A stretch of 64,000 nucleotides of DNA, taken from the NCBI RefSeq assembly GCF_001940525.2, contig NZ_CP019437.1, forward strand, positions 1,152,501-1,216,500. The letters run 5' to 3'. A model generated the notes under the pieces. It saw nothing but the letters and a program-made list of their open reading frames with translations. It was not told the origin of the DNA and did not search any database. Both the position numbers and the translations under genes were made by a program. Source of the DNA: Thioclava nitratireducens. Its GTDB lineage: Bacteria; Pseudomonadota; Alphaproteobacteria; Rhodobacterales; Rhodobacteraceae. Below are positions 1-8,688 of this stretch, piece by piece (within the stretch, counting starts at the first letter, position 1; every line of letters starts with the position of its first letter).

Positions 1-1
1 C

Positions 2-1747
2 CGTTTGCGCGGGCCGCTCGCCGGGCGGCTCCATGTGGAGATCGCCCGCGTCGCGGTGATAGGTCTGATCTTCTCCTCCGTCACCTCTTTGTGGATGACG
101 GCCTCGACCTTCGCGCTGATCCCGGATGGCGGGCCGTCGCTGGGCGTGCCCACCGAGGTGAGCGGCCAAACGGGCGCGTCGATTCCCGATCTCGGCTTGC
201 TCGGCACCACGCCCGTCTCGGAACTGCGCAGCCTGAGCTTCCCCTATGACGGCGATGCCACCGATGTGTTCACGCTCAAGACCGATCGCGGCACCGGCTA
301 TCTCGATCAGGGCACCGGCACCGTGCTCGCCTGGGCGGATCTGACCGCATGGCAACGCGTCTCGGAAACCATCTACACCCTGCATACGGGGCAGGGCGCT
401 GCGCTGCTTGGTGCGGTGCTGGGTCTCATGGCGCTCGGCGTGCCGGCGATGGGTCTGACCGGCGTGTCGATCTGGCTCGTGGGGCGTCGCGGACGCCCGC
501 GTGTCCGGGCCAACCAGTCGGCCGGGCGCGCGGAGACGATCCTTCTCGTCGGTAGCGAAAGCGGCAGCACATGGGGGTTTGCGACGACCCTGCACGCGGC
601 GCTTCGCGCAGCGGGCCAGAGTGTTCACATCGCGCCGATGTCGTCCTTCGCCCCCGAGCGTTACGCCCGGGCCGATCGGATCATCGTGCTCGCGGCAACC
701 TATGGCGACGGGGCGGAGCCCAGTTCCGCGAAAGGGTTCCTGACGAAACTCGAAGCCCATTCCGATGCGCTGGATATCCCGATTGCCGTGCTCGGCTTCG
801 GGGACCGGAGTTTCCCTGCCTATTGCGCCTATGCCCAGACGGTTGCCGACACCGTGGACGCGAAGAGGTGGCCGGTTCTTCTGCCCTATGACACGATCGA
901 CCGTCAGTCGCCGCAGGCCTTCGCGCGCTGGGGGCAGGCGCTGGGCGCGGTGCTCGGGATCGCGCTCGATCTGCAACACCAACCGACGCCGCCCGTCACG
1001 ACCGAACTCACGCTCCAGTCGCGGCGCGATTACGGGGCGGACGTGCAGGCGCCGACGTCGATCCTGCGCTTCTCGCTGCCGCGCGCTACGTTCTGGCAGA
1101 GGCTGACAGGTACGGGTTTCACGCGGTTCGCCGCGGGAGACCTGATCGGGATCCTGCCCGAAGGGGCGCCGACACCGCGCTTTTATTCGCTCGCGTCGTC
1201 GCGTCGCGACGGGTTTCTGGAGATCGTGGTCAGGAAGCATCCCGGCGGCCTGTGTTCGAGCCAACTGACGGCGCTCGAGCCGGGGGAGCGCGTTCGCGCA
1301 TTCATCCGGCGCAATCCTGCCTTCCGGCCGGACCGCTCGCATACGCCGCTGATTCTGATCGGCGCGGGCACGGGAATCGGCCCCCTTGTGGGCTTCGTGC
1401 GTGAGAACGAGCAACGTCGCCCGATCCACCTGTTCTTCGGCATACGCGATCCGCAAAGCGATTTCCTCTATGCGCAGGAGATCGGGGGTTGGAAGGACGA
1501 GGGCCGTCTGTCGCGGCTCGTGACCTCGGTCTCGCGCGGCCAGCGCCCGCGCTATGTGCAGGATGCGATGCGCGCCGATGGCCCCGAATTGGTTCGGCTC
1601 GTGCAGAGCGGCGCGCGGATCATGGTGTGCGGCGGGAGAGACATGGCGGCGGGGGTCGCCGATGCCCTTCACGATATCCTCGCGGCCTCTGGTCTGAGTG
1701 CGGCCAAACTGAAAACGGAGGGACGCTATGTCGAAGACATCTTCTGA
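2..1747 (+). CDS. PepSY-associated membrane flavodoxin/NADPH reductase, 5' truncated by window edge
   Basis: The frame is already open at the first base, so the N-terminus (probably a PepSY domain and first membrane helices) lies outside the window. What remains is a short PepSY-like stretch, a membrane helix near residues 130-160, a flavodoxin-like FMN domain (about 175-325, with an ATYGDG loop), and a ferredoxin-reductase-type FAD/NAD(P)H module (about 340-580) with RFYSLASS for FAD binding and GAGTGIGPLVGF for nucleotide binding. The layout matches membrane-anchored sulfite-reductase-alpha-like flavoproteins that move electrons from NADPH across or along the inner membrane. The last 20 bases overlap the apbE-like gene, so the two are probably co-translated. 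The electron acceptor is unknown; a partner protein may lie upstream of the window. Confidence 0.85.
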   Translation, partial: RLRGPLAGRLHVEIARVAVIGLIFSSVTSLWMTASTFALIPDGGPSLGVPTEVSGQTGASIPDLGLLGTTPVSELRSLSFPYDGDATDVFTLKTDRGTGYLDQGTGTVLAWADLTAWQRVSETIYTLHTGQGAALLGAVLGLMALGVPAMGLTGVSIWLVGRRGRPRVRANQSAGRAETILLVGSESGSTWGFATTLHAALRAAGQSVHIAPMSSFAPERYARADRIIVLAATYGDGAEPSSAKGFLTKLEAHSDALDIPIAVLGFGDRSFPAYCAYAQTVADTVDAKRWPVLLPYDTIDRQSPQAFARWGQALGAVLGIALDLQHQPTPPVTTELTLQSRRDYGADVQAPTSILRFSLPRATFWQRLTGTGFTRFAAGDLIGILPEGAPTPRFYSLASSRRDGFLEIVVRKHPGGLCSSQLTALEPGERVRAFIRRNPAFRPDRSHTPLILIGAGTGIGPLVGFVRENEQRRPIHLFFGIRDPQSDFLYAQEIGGWKDEGRLSRLVTSVSRGQRPRYVQDAMRADGPELVRLVQSGARIMVCGGRDMAAGVADALHDILAASGLSAAKLKTEGRYVEDIF

Positions 1748-2693
1748 TCTCGTGCGCCACGCCCTGCACGGCCCGACCATGGGCACCCGCTGGACCGCCC
1801 TGTTTTTCGCACCGCCCGGGCGCGATCCCGCGCCGATCCGGGCCGCGCTTCAGGCGGCGGTTGCGGAGGTGGACACCCAGATGTCCACGTGGAAACCCGA
1901 CAGCGAGCTGATGCGGCTCAATGCGGCTCCGGAAGGCGAATGGGTGAAGGTGCCCGGTCGCTTGGCCGAAGTGCTCCACCTCGGGCTGGAGATCGGCAAA
2001 GCCTCTGGGGGCGCGTTCGATGTCGGGCTCGGCGATGCGGTCACGGCGTGGGGCTTCGGGCCCGACGAAGCGTCGCCCGACGCGATCCGCGCCGCGATGA
2101 GCGTGCCGCGGCAGCCTGCATATGAATGGCTCGAGATCGACCATGACAGGGTGCGCAAGCACGGCCCCGCGGCGCTGGACCTGAACGGGATCGCGAAAGG
2201 TTACGGCGTGGATCGCCTCGCCGAGACGCTGGCCGCGCAGGGGATCGAGGCTGGTCTTGTCGGGATCGACGGCGAAATGCGGGCCGAGGGGCTCAGGCCA
2301 GATGGCAGCGCGTGGACGATCGCGGTCGAGAGCCCCGATCCGCTTCGCCGCATGCCGCATTCGATCCTCGCGCTCGAGAATGCATCGGTCGCAACGTCGG
2401 GCGATTACCGTCACTGGATCGATCTCGGCGTGCGCAGGCTCTCGCATACGATGGATCGTTCGCGTGGCGCACCGTTGCTGGCATCGCCTGCCTCCGTGAC
2501 GGTGGTCGCGCGCAGTTGCGCCGAAGCTGATGGCTGGGCCACCGCGCTGATGGTGCTCGGTCCGGGCAAGGGGCTGGAGGTTGCGAAGGCGCGCGGTCTC
2601 GACGCCCTGTTCCTTATGCATGTGGACGACGGCAGCGTGCAAAGCCGTGGCACAGGCGATCTCTTTCCCCAGAGTCTGGCGGCCACGGTATAG
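1728..2693 (+). CDS. apbE: ApbE-family FAD:protein FMN transferase
   Basis: A 321-residue protein with the family hallmarks: GPTMGTRWT near the N-terminus, DLNGIAKGYGVDR near residue 151 and SGDYRHW near 225, plus acidic residues for Mg binding towards the C-terminus. Family members move FMN from FAD to a Ser/Thr of target proteins. The gene starts inside the end of the preceding flavodoxin reductase gene (20-base overlap), so it probably serves that redox system or an FMN-bearing partner encoded upstream. Many ApbE proteins are exported lipoproteins; this N-terminus shows neither signal peptide nor lipobox, so a cytosolic location is likely unless the start is wrong. Family call is firm, target unknown. 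Confidence 0.9.
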   Translation: MSKTSSDLVRHALHGPTMGTRWTALFFAPPGRDPAPIRAALQAAVAEVDTQMSTWKPDSELMRLNAAPEGEWVKVPGRLAEVLHLGLEIGKASGGAFDVGLGDAVTAWGFGPDEASPDAIRAAMSVPRQPAYEWLEIDHDRVRKHGPAALDLNGIAKGYGVDRLAETLAAQGIEAGLVGIDGEMRAEGLRPDGSAWTIAVESPDPLRRMPHSILALENASVATSGDYRHWIDLGVRRLSHTMDRSRGAPLLASPASVTVVARSCAEADGWATALMVLGPGKGLEVAKARGLDALFLMHVDDGSVQSRGTGDLFPQSLAATV

Positions 2694-2963
2694 GCTACGT
2701 CGGTTCGCCGCGGATCCGACCGACGGCGCCGGGAGATGCCGCTGCAGGCGCGCTCCGACATGTCCTCGCCCCTTATCGGGATGGGCGTAACGGTGGAGGA
2801 AAACGACATCCCGACCTGATCGTTGATGCATCGCGCGATCCCTGTGCCGCGAGTAATCCGATCCGCCTTGACGCGGAAAGGGGCGCGCAGTTTGCAGGTC
2901 GCGCTCTGATTGCCGGGCTGCCGCGCAAGCGATAACCCTTGTCTGTCGAGAATGGAGACGAAC

Positions 2964-3737
2964 ATGAAAATCGCGCTTGTCCAACCGCGGCCGCTTTCCT
3001 CTGATCAGAGGCAAATATTTGCGATCATCGAGGAATGGGTGAGCGGTGTGGCGTCGCTCGGAGCCGATCTTGTCGTGCTGCCCGAGCTGATACTGCCCGG
3101 CTACAACCGCCCCGAAGAACACCGCGAGCAGGCGCAACCGCTCGACGGAAAGTGGTGCGCAGCGATGCGCGACATCGCGCGGAAACACGGGTGCGCGATC
3201 TGTTATGGCTGGGCCGAACGGCTGGGCGATCAGGTGTTCAACGCGGCGTCCGTGCTCGACAAGACAGGCGCAAGGGTCGGGCATTATCGCAAGATTCAGC
3301 TCTTCGGCGAGATGGAGCGTGCGAGCTTCGACTTCGGTACGGAGGCGCCACCCGTATTCGAGCTGAATGGCGTCCGGACCGGTCTGCTGATTTGCTATGA
3401 CATCGAGTTCCCGGAACATGCGCGTGCTCTGGCGCGAGCCAAGGCCGAATTGATCCTCGTGCCCACGGCGAATCCGGTTGGCTACGATCACGTTCCCGAT
3501 CTGCTCGTGCGGGCGCGGGCGAACGAAAACGCGGCCGTGGTCGTCTACGCGAATTACGCGGGACCTGATCGAGAGATCGACTTTGGCGGCAAGTCGGTGA
3601 TCGCGGGCCCCGACGGGCAGGCCGTGGCGCAGGCCGGAAGAGGGCCGACGACGTTGATTGCGGACCTGCCGAAAACTGCCGATTATCCGGCCGAGGCGAT
3701 CTCGGTTCAGTTCGACGATTTGCGCCGCGTGGAGTAG
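2964..3737 (+). CDS. Carbon-nitrogen hydrolase (nitrilase superfamily amidase)
   Basis: A 257-residue nitrilase-superfamily amidohydrolase. The catalytic triad is visible: E41 in VVLPELILPGYN, K110 in HYRKIQLFG and C144 in LLICYDIEFPE. The start was chosen at the ATG four codons after another ATG because GGAGA lies five bases before it. Relatives hydrolyse N-carbamoylputrescine, deaminated glutathione, omega-amides or small R-amides; nothing here fixes the substrate. A second, clearly paralogous enzyme lies at 6882-7673, and a ureohydrolase and a polyamine-type importer follow, so an amide or carbamoyl intermediate of guanidino or polyamine compounds is a reasonable inference. A 226-base spacer separates it from apbE, so it probably has its own promoter. 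Confidence 0.85.
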   Translation: MKIALVQPRPLSSDQRQIFAIIEEWVSGVASLGADLVVLPELILPGYNRPEEHREQAQPLDGKWCAAMRDIARKHGCAICYGWAERLGDQVFNAASVLDKTGARVGHYRKIQLFGEMERASFDFGTEAPPVFELNGVRTGLLICYDIEFPEHARALARAKAELILVPTANPVGYDHVPDLLVRARANENAAVVVYANYAGPDREIDFGGKSVIAGPDGQAVAQAGRGPTTLIADLPKTADYPAEAISVQFDDLRRVE

Positions 3738-3797
3738 TCGGCGGCCTTCGCGCCTTCGCGATTTGAAATTCGGCCATCCGAGCATAGCTCCCGATTA

Positions 3798-3819
3798 CGC
3801 ACCGCTTAGGGGCGGTGCG
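3798..3819. other. Perfect 8-bp hairpin upstream of the cupin gene
   Basis: CGCACCGC and GCGGTGCG flank a TTAGGG loop. No T-run follows, so it is not a classical terminator. It sits in the spacer between the amidase and the cupin gene, 40 bases before the cupin start, and may be a leader hairpin, a weak transcription barrier or an operator. Confidence 0.4.
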
Positions 3820-3859
3820 ACAGTCCACCTCGGGTTGGGGCAAATATTTCGGAGGACAT

Positions 3860-4528
3860 ATGGAAATCAACGCGGAGTTTTCGGAGCGCGTGCTCGTTCA
3901 TTCCGACACGCTCGATTGGCATGGCTCGCCGTCGGCTGGCGTGGAGCGGCGGATGCTCGACCGGATTGGCGACGAGGTGGCAAGGGCGACGAGCATCGTG
4001 CGCTTCGCCCCGGGGCATAGTTTCTCGGCGCATAAGCATGGCGGGGGCGAGGAATACCTCGTGCTGGAAGGGGTGTTCCAGGACGAGAGCGGCGATTATC
4101 CGGCGGGAACTTACGTGCGCAATCCGCCGCAGACCCGGCATCGTCCGGGCTCGGAGGGCGGCTGCACGATCTTCGTGAAGCTCTGGCAATTCGACCCCGA
4201 CGACCGCGACCAGTTCCACAAGGACATGCGGACCGATTTGGTCCACACCGAAGAGGGTATTGAGTGCTCCGAGCTTCACCGCGATGCACGTGAGATCGTT
4301 CGCTATTTCCGGCTGGCGCCGAATGCGGGCCTGTCGCTCGATGATCCGGGCGGGATGGAACTGCTCGTGCTTGGCGGGACGTTGACCGAGAGCGGCGACG
4401 AGCTGCGCGAGGGGTCGTGGTTGCGCCTGCCTATCGGACACACGCTGCAGGTTCAGGCGGGGCAGGACGGCGCGGAGTTCTGGATCAAGACAGGGCATCT
4501 GCGCTTTGTCGCGGCACCGGACCAGTGA
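3860..4528 (+). CDS. ChrR-like cupin-domain protein
   Basis: A 222-residue protein built from two cupin-like halves. The first half (about 30-110) carries metal-ligand style residues in [19 protein letters not shown], followed by [16 protein letters not shown]; the second (about 150-215) keeps [11 protein letters not shown] but lost the histidines. This is the fold of the ChrR C-terminal domain of the Rhodobacter sigmaE anti-sigma factor, but the N-terminal zinc-binding anti-sigma domain is absent, so it is more likely a small-molecule-binding or oxygenase-like cupin than an anti-sigma factor. GGAGG at 3851-3855 sets the start. It lies between an amidase and an amine oxidase on the same strand. 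Confidence 0.75.
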   Translation: MEINAEFSERVLVHSDTLDWHGSPSAGVERRMLDRIGDEVARATSIVRFAPGHSFSAHKHGGGEEYLVLEGVFQDESGDYPAGTYVRNPPQTRHRPGSEGGCTIFVKLWQFDPDDRDQFHKDMRTDLVHTEEGIECSELHRDAREIVRYFRLAPNAGLSLDDPGGMELLVLGGTLTESGDELREGSWLRLPIGHTLQVQAGQDGAEFWIKTGHLRFVAAPDQ

Positions 4529-4561
4529 CGGAAAACCATTTCTCCAAATGACGGGATTTCA

Positions 4562-5608
4562 ATGAAGACGCAGGTCGCGATCGTCGGCGGTGGGCTGGCA
4601 GGCTTGGCGCTTGCGCGGCGTCTGCACGCACGCGGGATTTCTTTCGAGCTGTTCGAGGCACGGCCCCGCTTCGGCGGGCGGATCAAGGCGCTTGAGATCG
4701 GCGCCGGGAAGGTCGATCTCGGCCCGTCGTGGTTCTGGCCCGGCCAGCCACGTATCGCTGCGCTCACCGAGGCGCTGAAGCTGCGAAAGTTCGAGCAGTA
4801 CGCGCGCGGCGCGGTGTCCCTGGAAGATGCGAACGGCCTTGTTCACCGCAACATGGGGTTTGCCAGCATGGCCGGGTCGTGGCGCCTCGAAGGCGGAATG
4901 GTCGCGCTGACGAACGCGTTGGCCGCTGAGCTTCCGGCCGCGCGGCTTCATCCCGGTGCGCGGGTCGTGGCGCTTGGGACTGGGCCCTCGGTCACGCTTG
5001 CGGATGGCCGCGTCTGCTGGGCCGAGCATGTCGTGCTTGCCGTGCCGCCGCGCGTCGCGGCGCAAATCTCTTTTGCGCCGCCGCTGAGCGACATGCAGAT
5101 GCAGGCGCTCCGCGCGACCCCGACGTGGATGGCGGGACACGCAAAGTTCGTCGCGGTGTACGAGCGTCCGTTCTGGCGCGAAGCCGGGCTCTCAGGCGAT
5201 GCGATGAGCCAGCGCGGGCCGCTGGCGGAAATCCACGATGCCTCCGGGGCGGAAGGATCTCCGGCTGCGCTCTTCGGATTTCTGGGCGTCCCCGCGCGGG
5301 CGCGGATCGGGCAGGGAGAGACGATCGAAGCGATGGCGCTCGCGCAATTGGCGCGTATCTTCGGTCCCGAAGCCGCCAACCCGCTGACCTATGCGCTGGA
5401 GGACTGGGCCATGGCCCCCGAAACCGCGACGGAAGCCGATTTCGAGCCGCTCCGGTTTCACCCCGATTACGGCCTGCCGCCGGTCCTTCGGGGCCTCCAT
5501 GACGGACATGTGCATCTCTCCTCATCCGAGACCGCGCCCGAGATGGGCGGCTACATGGAAGGCGCATTGGCTGCGGCCGAACGCGTGGCGCGCGAACTGG
5601 GTATTTGA
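4562..5608 (+). CDS. FAD-dependent amine oxidase
   Basis: A 348-residue flavoprotein. The N-terminal Rossmann motif is VAIVGGGLAGLALARRL, followed by ELFEARPRFGGRIKA, typical of the monoamine oxidase/phytoene desaturase superfamily; the C-terminus carries the second FAD contact (GGYMEGALAAAERVA). It is shorter than most bacterial amine oxidases (about 430-550 residues), so some substrate-domain elements are reduced. Family chemistry is oxidative deamination of an amine or amino acid to an aldehyde or imine with hydrogen peroxide, and arginine monooxygenases also belong here. Linked to the amidase and cupin genes upstream. No strong ribosome site precedes the ATG. Family firm, substrate unknown. 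Confidence 0.85.
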   Translation: MKTQVAIVGGGLAGLALARRLHARGISFELFEARPRFGGRIKALEIGAGKVDLGPSWFWPGQPRIAALTEALKLRKFEQYARGAVSLEDANGLVHRNMGFASMAGSWRLEGGMVALTNALAAELPAARLHPGARVVALGTGPSVTLADGRVCWAEHVVLAVPPRVAAQISFAPPLSDMQMQALRATPTWMAGHAKFVAVYERPFWREAGLSGDAMSQRGPLAEIHDASGAEGSPAALFGFLGVPARARIGQGETIEAMALAQLARIFGPEAANPLTYALEDWAMAPETATEADFEPLRFHPDYGLPPVLRGLHDGHVHLSSSETAPEMGGYMEGALAAAERVARELGI

Positions 5609-5646
5609 GCCGAACCCGCTGTCGGAAAAGCCGATCCTAGACGACA

Positions 5647-5678
5647 TTGCCGGTCGGGATACGCACCCCGACCGGCAA
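5647..5678. terminator. 12-bp perfect inverted repeat between convergent genes
   Basis: TTGCCGGTCGGG and its exact complement CCCGACCGGCAA flank an eight-base loop, between the stop of the amine oxidase gene (+) and the stop of the oxidoreductase gene (-). There is no long T-run on either side, but position and stem strength suit a bidirectional terminator. Confidence 0.6.
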
Positions 5679-5706
5679 GCCGCTTTCAGTCCTTCCGCAA
5701 GCGGTC

Positions 5707-6636
5707 TCAGGTCTGGTCGATGGTCACCACGATTTTGCCTACGGCGTGCCCGTCCTTGAGCCGCTCATAAGCCTCACGAGTCTCGCTCATCGGGTAGACG
5801 CGGTCGATCACGGGACGAATGGCCCCGTCTTCCAGCAGCTTGGCCAGATCGGACAGCATCGCGCCATCGGGCTCCATCAGGAACCATTCGAACTCGACGC
5901 CGTGTTTGGAGGCCAGATCGTCCGTGTCCTGCCCCTTGATCGAGACGAGCTTGCCGCCCTTCTTGAGAACCTTGAACGAGCGGTTCAGCGTCTCGCCGCC
6001 CAGCAGGTCAAAGACGATGTCGTAATCCGAAAGCTCTTCGTCGAAGGCCTGACTGTGATAGTCGATCACGATATCCGCCCCGAGCTCGCGGACCAGATCA
6101 GCGTTGCGCGGGCTACAGGTGGTGGCGACATGGGCCCCGAAATGCTTCGCGATCTGGATCGCCAAGGTGCCGACCCCGCCCGATCCGGCATGGATAAGAA
6201 CCTTGTCGCCCGGCTTCAGCTTGGCTTTCGACATCAGCGCCTGCCACGCGGTCAGTCCGGCGAGCGGAACGGAAGCCGCTTCCTCGTGGCTCAGCTTCGC
6301 GGGCTTGAGCGCGATCTCATCGGTCTTGAGGCGAGCGACCTGCGCGATCGCGCCGGCGTCCTCCTGGTTGGGGCGCGCGAACACCGCGTCTCCCACTTTG
6401 AAATCCGTAACACCCGGGCCGACCTCGACGATCTCACCCGAAACGTCGTAGCCCATGACATGCGGGAATTCGAGCGGGACGTTTTCCTTCATCGCGCCCG
6501 ATTGCAGAATGTAGTCGATGGGGTTCACGCTGGCCGCGTGGACGGCGATCAGGACGGAGCCTTCCTTCAGCTGGGGCGGGGCGATGTCGTCGATTTCGAT
6601 CGCCGTGTCGTAGTCCCGGATGATGGCGGCTTTCAT
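5707..6636 (-). CDS. NADP-dependent zinc-independent alcohol dehydrogenase/quinone oxidoreductase (MDR family)
   Basis: A 309-residue medium-chain reductase. The N-terminal GroES-like domain contains HAASVNPIDYILQSG and the glycine-rich AGSGGVGTLAIQIAKHFGA binds NADP. Structural and catalytic zinc cysteines are absent, as in quinone oxidoreductase and enoyl/acryloyl reductase relatives. AGGAG lies at good spacing before the ATG. The gene runs against the amine-oxidase cluster and is transcribed alone; a role in reducing reactive carbonyls is typical for the family, but the substrate cannot be read from sequence. Confidence 0.88.
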   Translation of the reverse strand: MKAAIIRDYDTAIEIDDIAPPQLKEGSVLIAVHAASVNPIDYILQSGAMKENVPLEFPHVMGYDVSGEIVEVGPGVTDFKVGDAVFARPNQEDAGAIAQVARLKTDEIALKPAKLSHEEAASVPLAGLTAWQALMSKAKLKPGDKVLIHAGSGGVGTLAIQIAKHFGAHVATTCSPRNADLVRELGADIVIDYHSQAFDEELSDYDIVFDLLGGETLNRSFKVLKKGGKLVSIKGQDTDDLASKHGVEFEWFLMEPDGAMLSDLAKLLEDGAIRPVIDRVYPMSETREAYERLKDGHAVGKIVVTIDQT

Positions 6637-6881
6637 GGGCGTATCTCCTGTTTGAATGGGGTGGGAAACCGGCTTGCGCGTGGGTCGCGGTTCAAGAGGT
6701 CTTTAGGTCAATCTGACGGTAGAACTCGAACGCGGCGCTGAAGGTCCATGGACACCGAAGATGTGAAGCGCCGACGGTTGGCGGCGCGCCGATGCGCCAT
6801 CCACAGCTCCGGACTTGCAGCCGTTTTCCGGAGCGGTGAAACTGGCGCAGAAAAATTTCGTAGAGCGAGAGCAGGGCAGCG

Positions 6882-7673
6882 ATGAGTGACAAGGCGCAAG
6901 ACGGGCTGGGCGTGGCGCTCTGGCAGGGACAGACGGTCGCGGGGGATCGCGACGCCGCGCTCGGTCAGATCGCCCGCGCCTCGCGCGCGGCGGGGCAGGC
7001 GGGGGCGGCGGTGATCGTCTTTCCCGAACTGTTCCTGACCGGGTATGAGCGCGACGACCTCAACGAGCTTGCGCTGAGTGTCGAGGATATGGCGGACCGG
7101 CTCGCGCCGCTTGCACGCGAGGCTGGCTGCGCGATCTGCGTCGGATACCCCGAGCGCGCCGCGGACGGGCTTCGCAATTCGGCGATCTGCGTCTCGTCGA
7201 CGGGCGAGGTGCTGGGCAATCATCGCAAGATCCAGCTTTACGGCCCCGCAGAGGCCGAGCGCTTCGTGCCGGGATCGCGCTACACGCTGTTCGACCTGGC
7301 GGGCAAGCGCACGGCGATCCTGATCTGCTACGATGTCGAATTCGCCCCGCATGTCGCGGCGCTGCGTGACAAAGGGGTCGAGTTGATCCTCGCGCCGACC
7401 GCCGCGATGCGCCCGTTCGAGCATGTGGGCGATCATGTCGTGCCCGCGATGGCGGCCAATCACGGGCTGGCCATCGCCTATGCCAATCTCTGCGGCAGCG
7501 AGGCCGATCTGGAGTATTTCGGCCTTTCGGTCATCATGGGCCCCGACGGCAAGACGCTCGCCCGCGCCGGGAGCGATCCTGCGATGCTCCTTGCCACCCT
7601 GAAGCGGCAGTACGATCCCGCGCTCGTCTCGACGCAGGCGCAGGACTTCCGCCACGTCGACGAGACGGCCTGA
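6882..7673 (+). CDS. Carbon-nitrogen hydrolase (nitrilase superfamily), paralogue of the enzyme at 2964-3737
   Basis: A 263-residue amidohydrolase with the triad E49 (VFPELFLTGYE), K116 (NHRKIQLYG) and C149 (ILICYDVEF). It aligns along its length with the hydrolase at 2964-3737 but has a slightly longer N-terminus. The stop overlaps the start of the LysR gene by one base (TGATG), so enzyme and regulator are co-translated. The ureohydrolase and polyamine-type ABC importer follow on the same strand, which points to degradation of an amidated or carbamoylated guanidino/polyamine intermediate. Exact substrate not determinable. Confidence 0.87.
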   Translation: MSDKAQDGLGVALWQGQTVAGDRDAALGQIARASRAAGQAGAAVIVFPELFLTGYERDDLNELALSVEDMADRLAPLAREAGCAICVGYPERAADGLRNSAICVSSTGEVLGNHRKIQLYGPAEAERFVPGSRYTLFDLAGKRTAILICYDVEFAPHVAALRDKGVELILAPTAAMRPFEHVGDHVVPAMAANHGLAIAYANLCGSEADLEYFGLSVIMGPDGKTLARAGSDPAMLLATLKRQYDPALVSTQAQDFRHVDETA

Positions 7674-8593
7674 TGCAGCTTGCGGGAACAGACCTGCGTC
7701 TTCTGCGCGTCTTCGACGCGGTCGTCCGCCATCGCGGTTTCGCCGCCGCCCAGGCCGAGCTCAATGTCAGCCAGTCGACGATCTCGACGCAGATCACGGC
7801 GCTGGAAGAACGGCTTGGCGTGACGCTTTGCCGGCGGGGACGAGCGGGGTTCCGGCTTACCCAGAAGGGCGAGATCGTGCATGCGGCGGTGGTCAAGCTG
7901 ATCGCCGCGACGGAAGAGTTCGTCACCGAAACCGCCGCCCTGCGTGGCACGCTCTCGGGCACGCTACGGATCGGGCTCGTGGACCATGTCGTGACCGATC
8001 CGAACTTCCGGCTGCCCGAAGCGATCGCTGCGTTGGAGCGTCGCGCGCGTTCGGTCCGGTTCGAGCTTGCGCAAGGCTCGCCACAGGAGTTTCAGACCCG
8101 GGTGCTCGACGGATCGCTGCATCTCGCGATCGGGTCCTTCCCGCACAAGGTGGCCGGGCTCAATTACCGAAAGCTCTATGACGAGGAGAACTTCCTCTAT
8201 TGTGCGCCGGGTCACCCGCTCTGGTCAGTGCCCGATGCGGCGCTGACCCCTGAATTCGTCAGTTCGATGCGCGCGGTCGGGCGCAGCTACTGGCGGGATG
8301 ATCACTGGAACAATCGCGATTTTCCGCAGACGACCGCGATGGCGCAGGGGCTCGAGCAGCAACTGGTGATGATCCTCTCGGGCGCCTTCATCGGCTACAT
8401 GCCGGACCACTCCGCGCGGCGCTGGGTCGAGGCGGGCCGCCTGCGGGCCATCCTGCCGCAACGTTTCCTTTACCGCTGTCCCTTCGAGGCGATCACGCGC
8501 CCCGATGCGGAGGCCTCGCCGCTTGCTCAGGCCATGCGCTCGGAGCTTGAAGCGGTCTACGCAGGAGATGCTGAAAAAAGCGTCACCGTCTGA
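7673..8593 (+). CDS. LysR-family transcriptional regulator
   Basis: A 306-residue regulator: N-terminal winged helix (about 1-65, with LNVSQSTISTQITALEERLGVTLCRRGRAGFRLTQKG) and a periplasmic-binding-protein-like effector domain. Translationally coupled to the amidohydrolase before it and 95 bases before the ureohydrolase gene, with direct and inverted TTCGAA-type repeats in that spacer. Unlike most LysR genes it runs in the same direction as its likely targets. Probable job: inducer-dependent control of the ureohydrolase and importer genes. Confidence 0.9.
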   Translation: MQLAGTDLRLLRVFDAVVRHRGFAAAQAELNVSQSTISTQITALEERLGVTLCRRGRAGFRLTQKGEIVHAAVVKLIAATEEFVTETAALRGTLSGTLRIGLVDHVVTDPNFRLPEAIAALERRARSVRFELAQGSPQEFQTRVLDGSLHLAIGSFPHKVAGLNYRKLYDEENFLYCAPGHPLWSVPDAALTPEFVSSMRAVGRSYWRDDHWNNRDFPQTTAMAQGLEQQLVMILSGAFIGYMPDHSARRWVEAGRLRAILPQRFLYRCPFEAITRPDAEASPLAQAMRSELEAVYAGDAEKSVTV

Positions 8594-8600
8594 TCTATGC

Positions 8601-8639
8601 TTCGAATTTCGTCGAAGTGAATTTCGACACAACTATATT
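8601..8639 (+). promoter_or_regulatory. Candidate LysR operator and promoter of the ureohydrolase/ABC genes
   Basis: An inverted repeat TTCGA-N6-TCGAA (8601-8616) overlaps a direct repeat GAATTTCG at 8604-8611 and 8619-8626 (15-base step). An AT-rich TATATT at 8634-8639 could be a -10 element. The site lies between the LysR gene and the gene it probably controls. Binding is inferred. Confidence 0.45.
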
Positions 8640-8688
8640 TTTCAGTCCATCGTCGCGACGCATGCTTCCGCGAATTACGGAGATTGCG

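Noticed and set aside
1620..3785. 721-codon open frame on the minus strand opposite apbE and the amidase
   Set aside because: It is the antisense of two well-recognised plus-strand genes, is rich in Arg, His and Pro and has no family similarity; typical of GC-rich DNA.
3860..4528. Anti-sigma factor ChrR
   Set aside because: Only the cupin half is present, and no sigma-E-type gene adjoins it.
5647..6741. 364-codon plus-strand frame over the MDR oxidoreductase
   Set aside because: Opposite to a complete conserved oxidoreductase gene with a good ribosome site.
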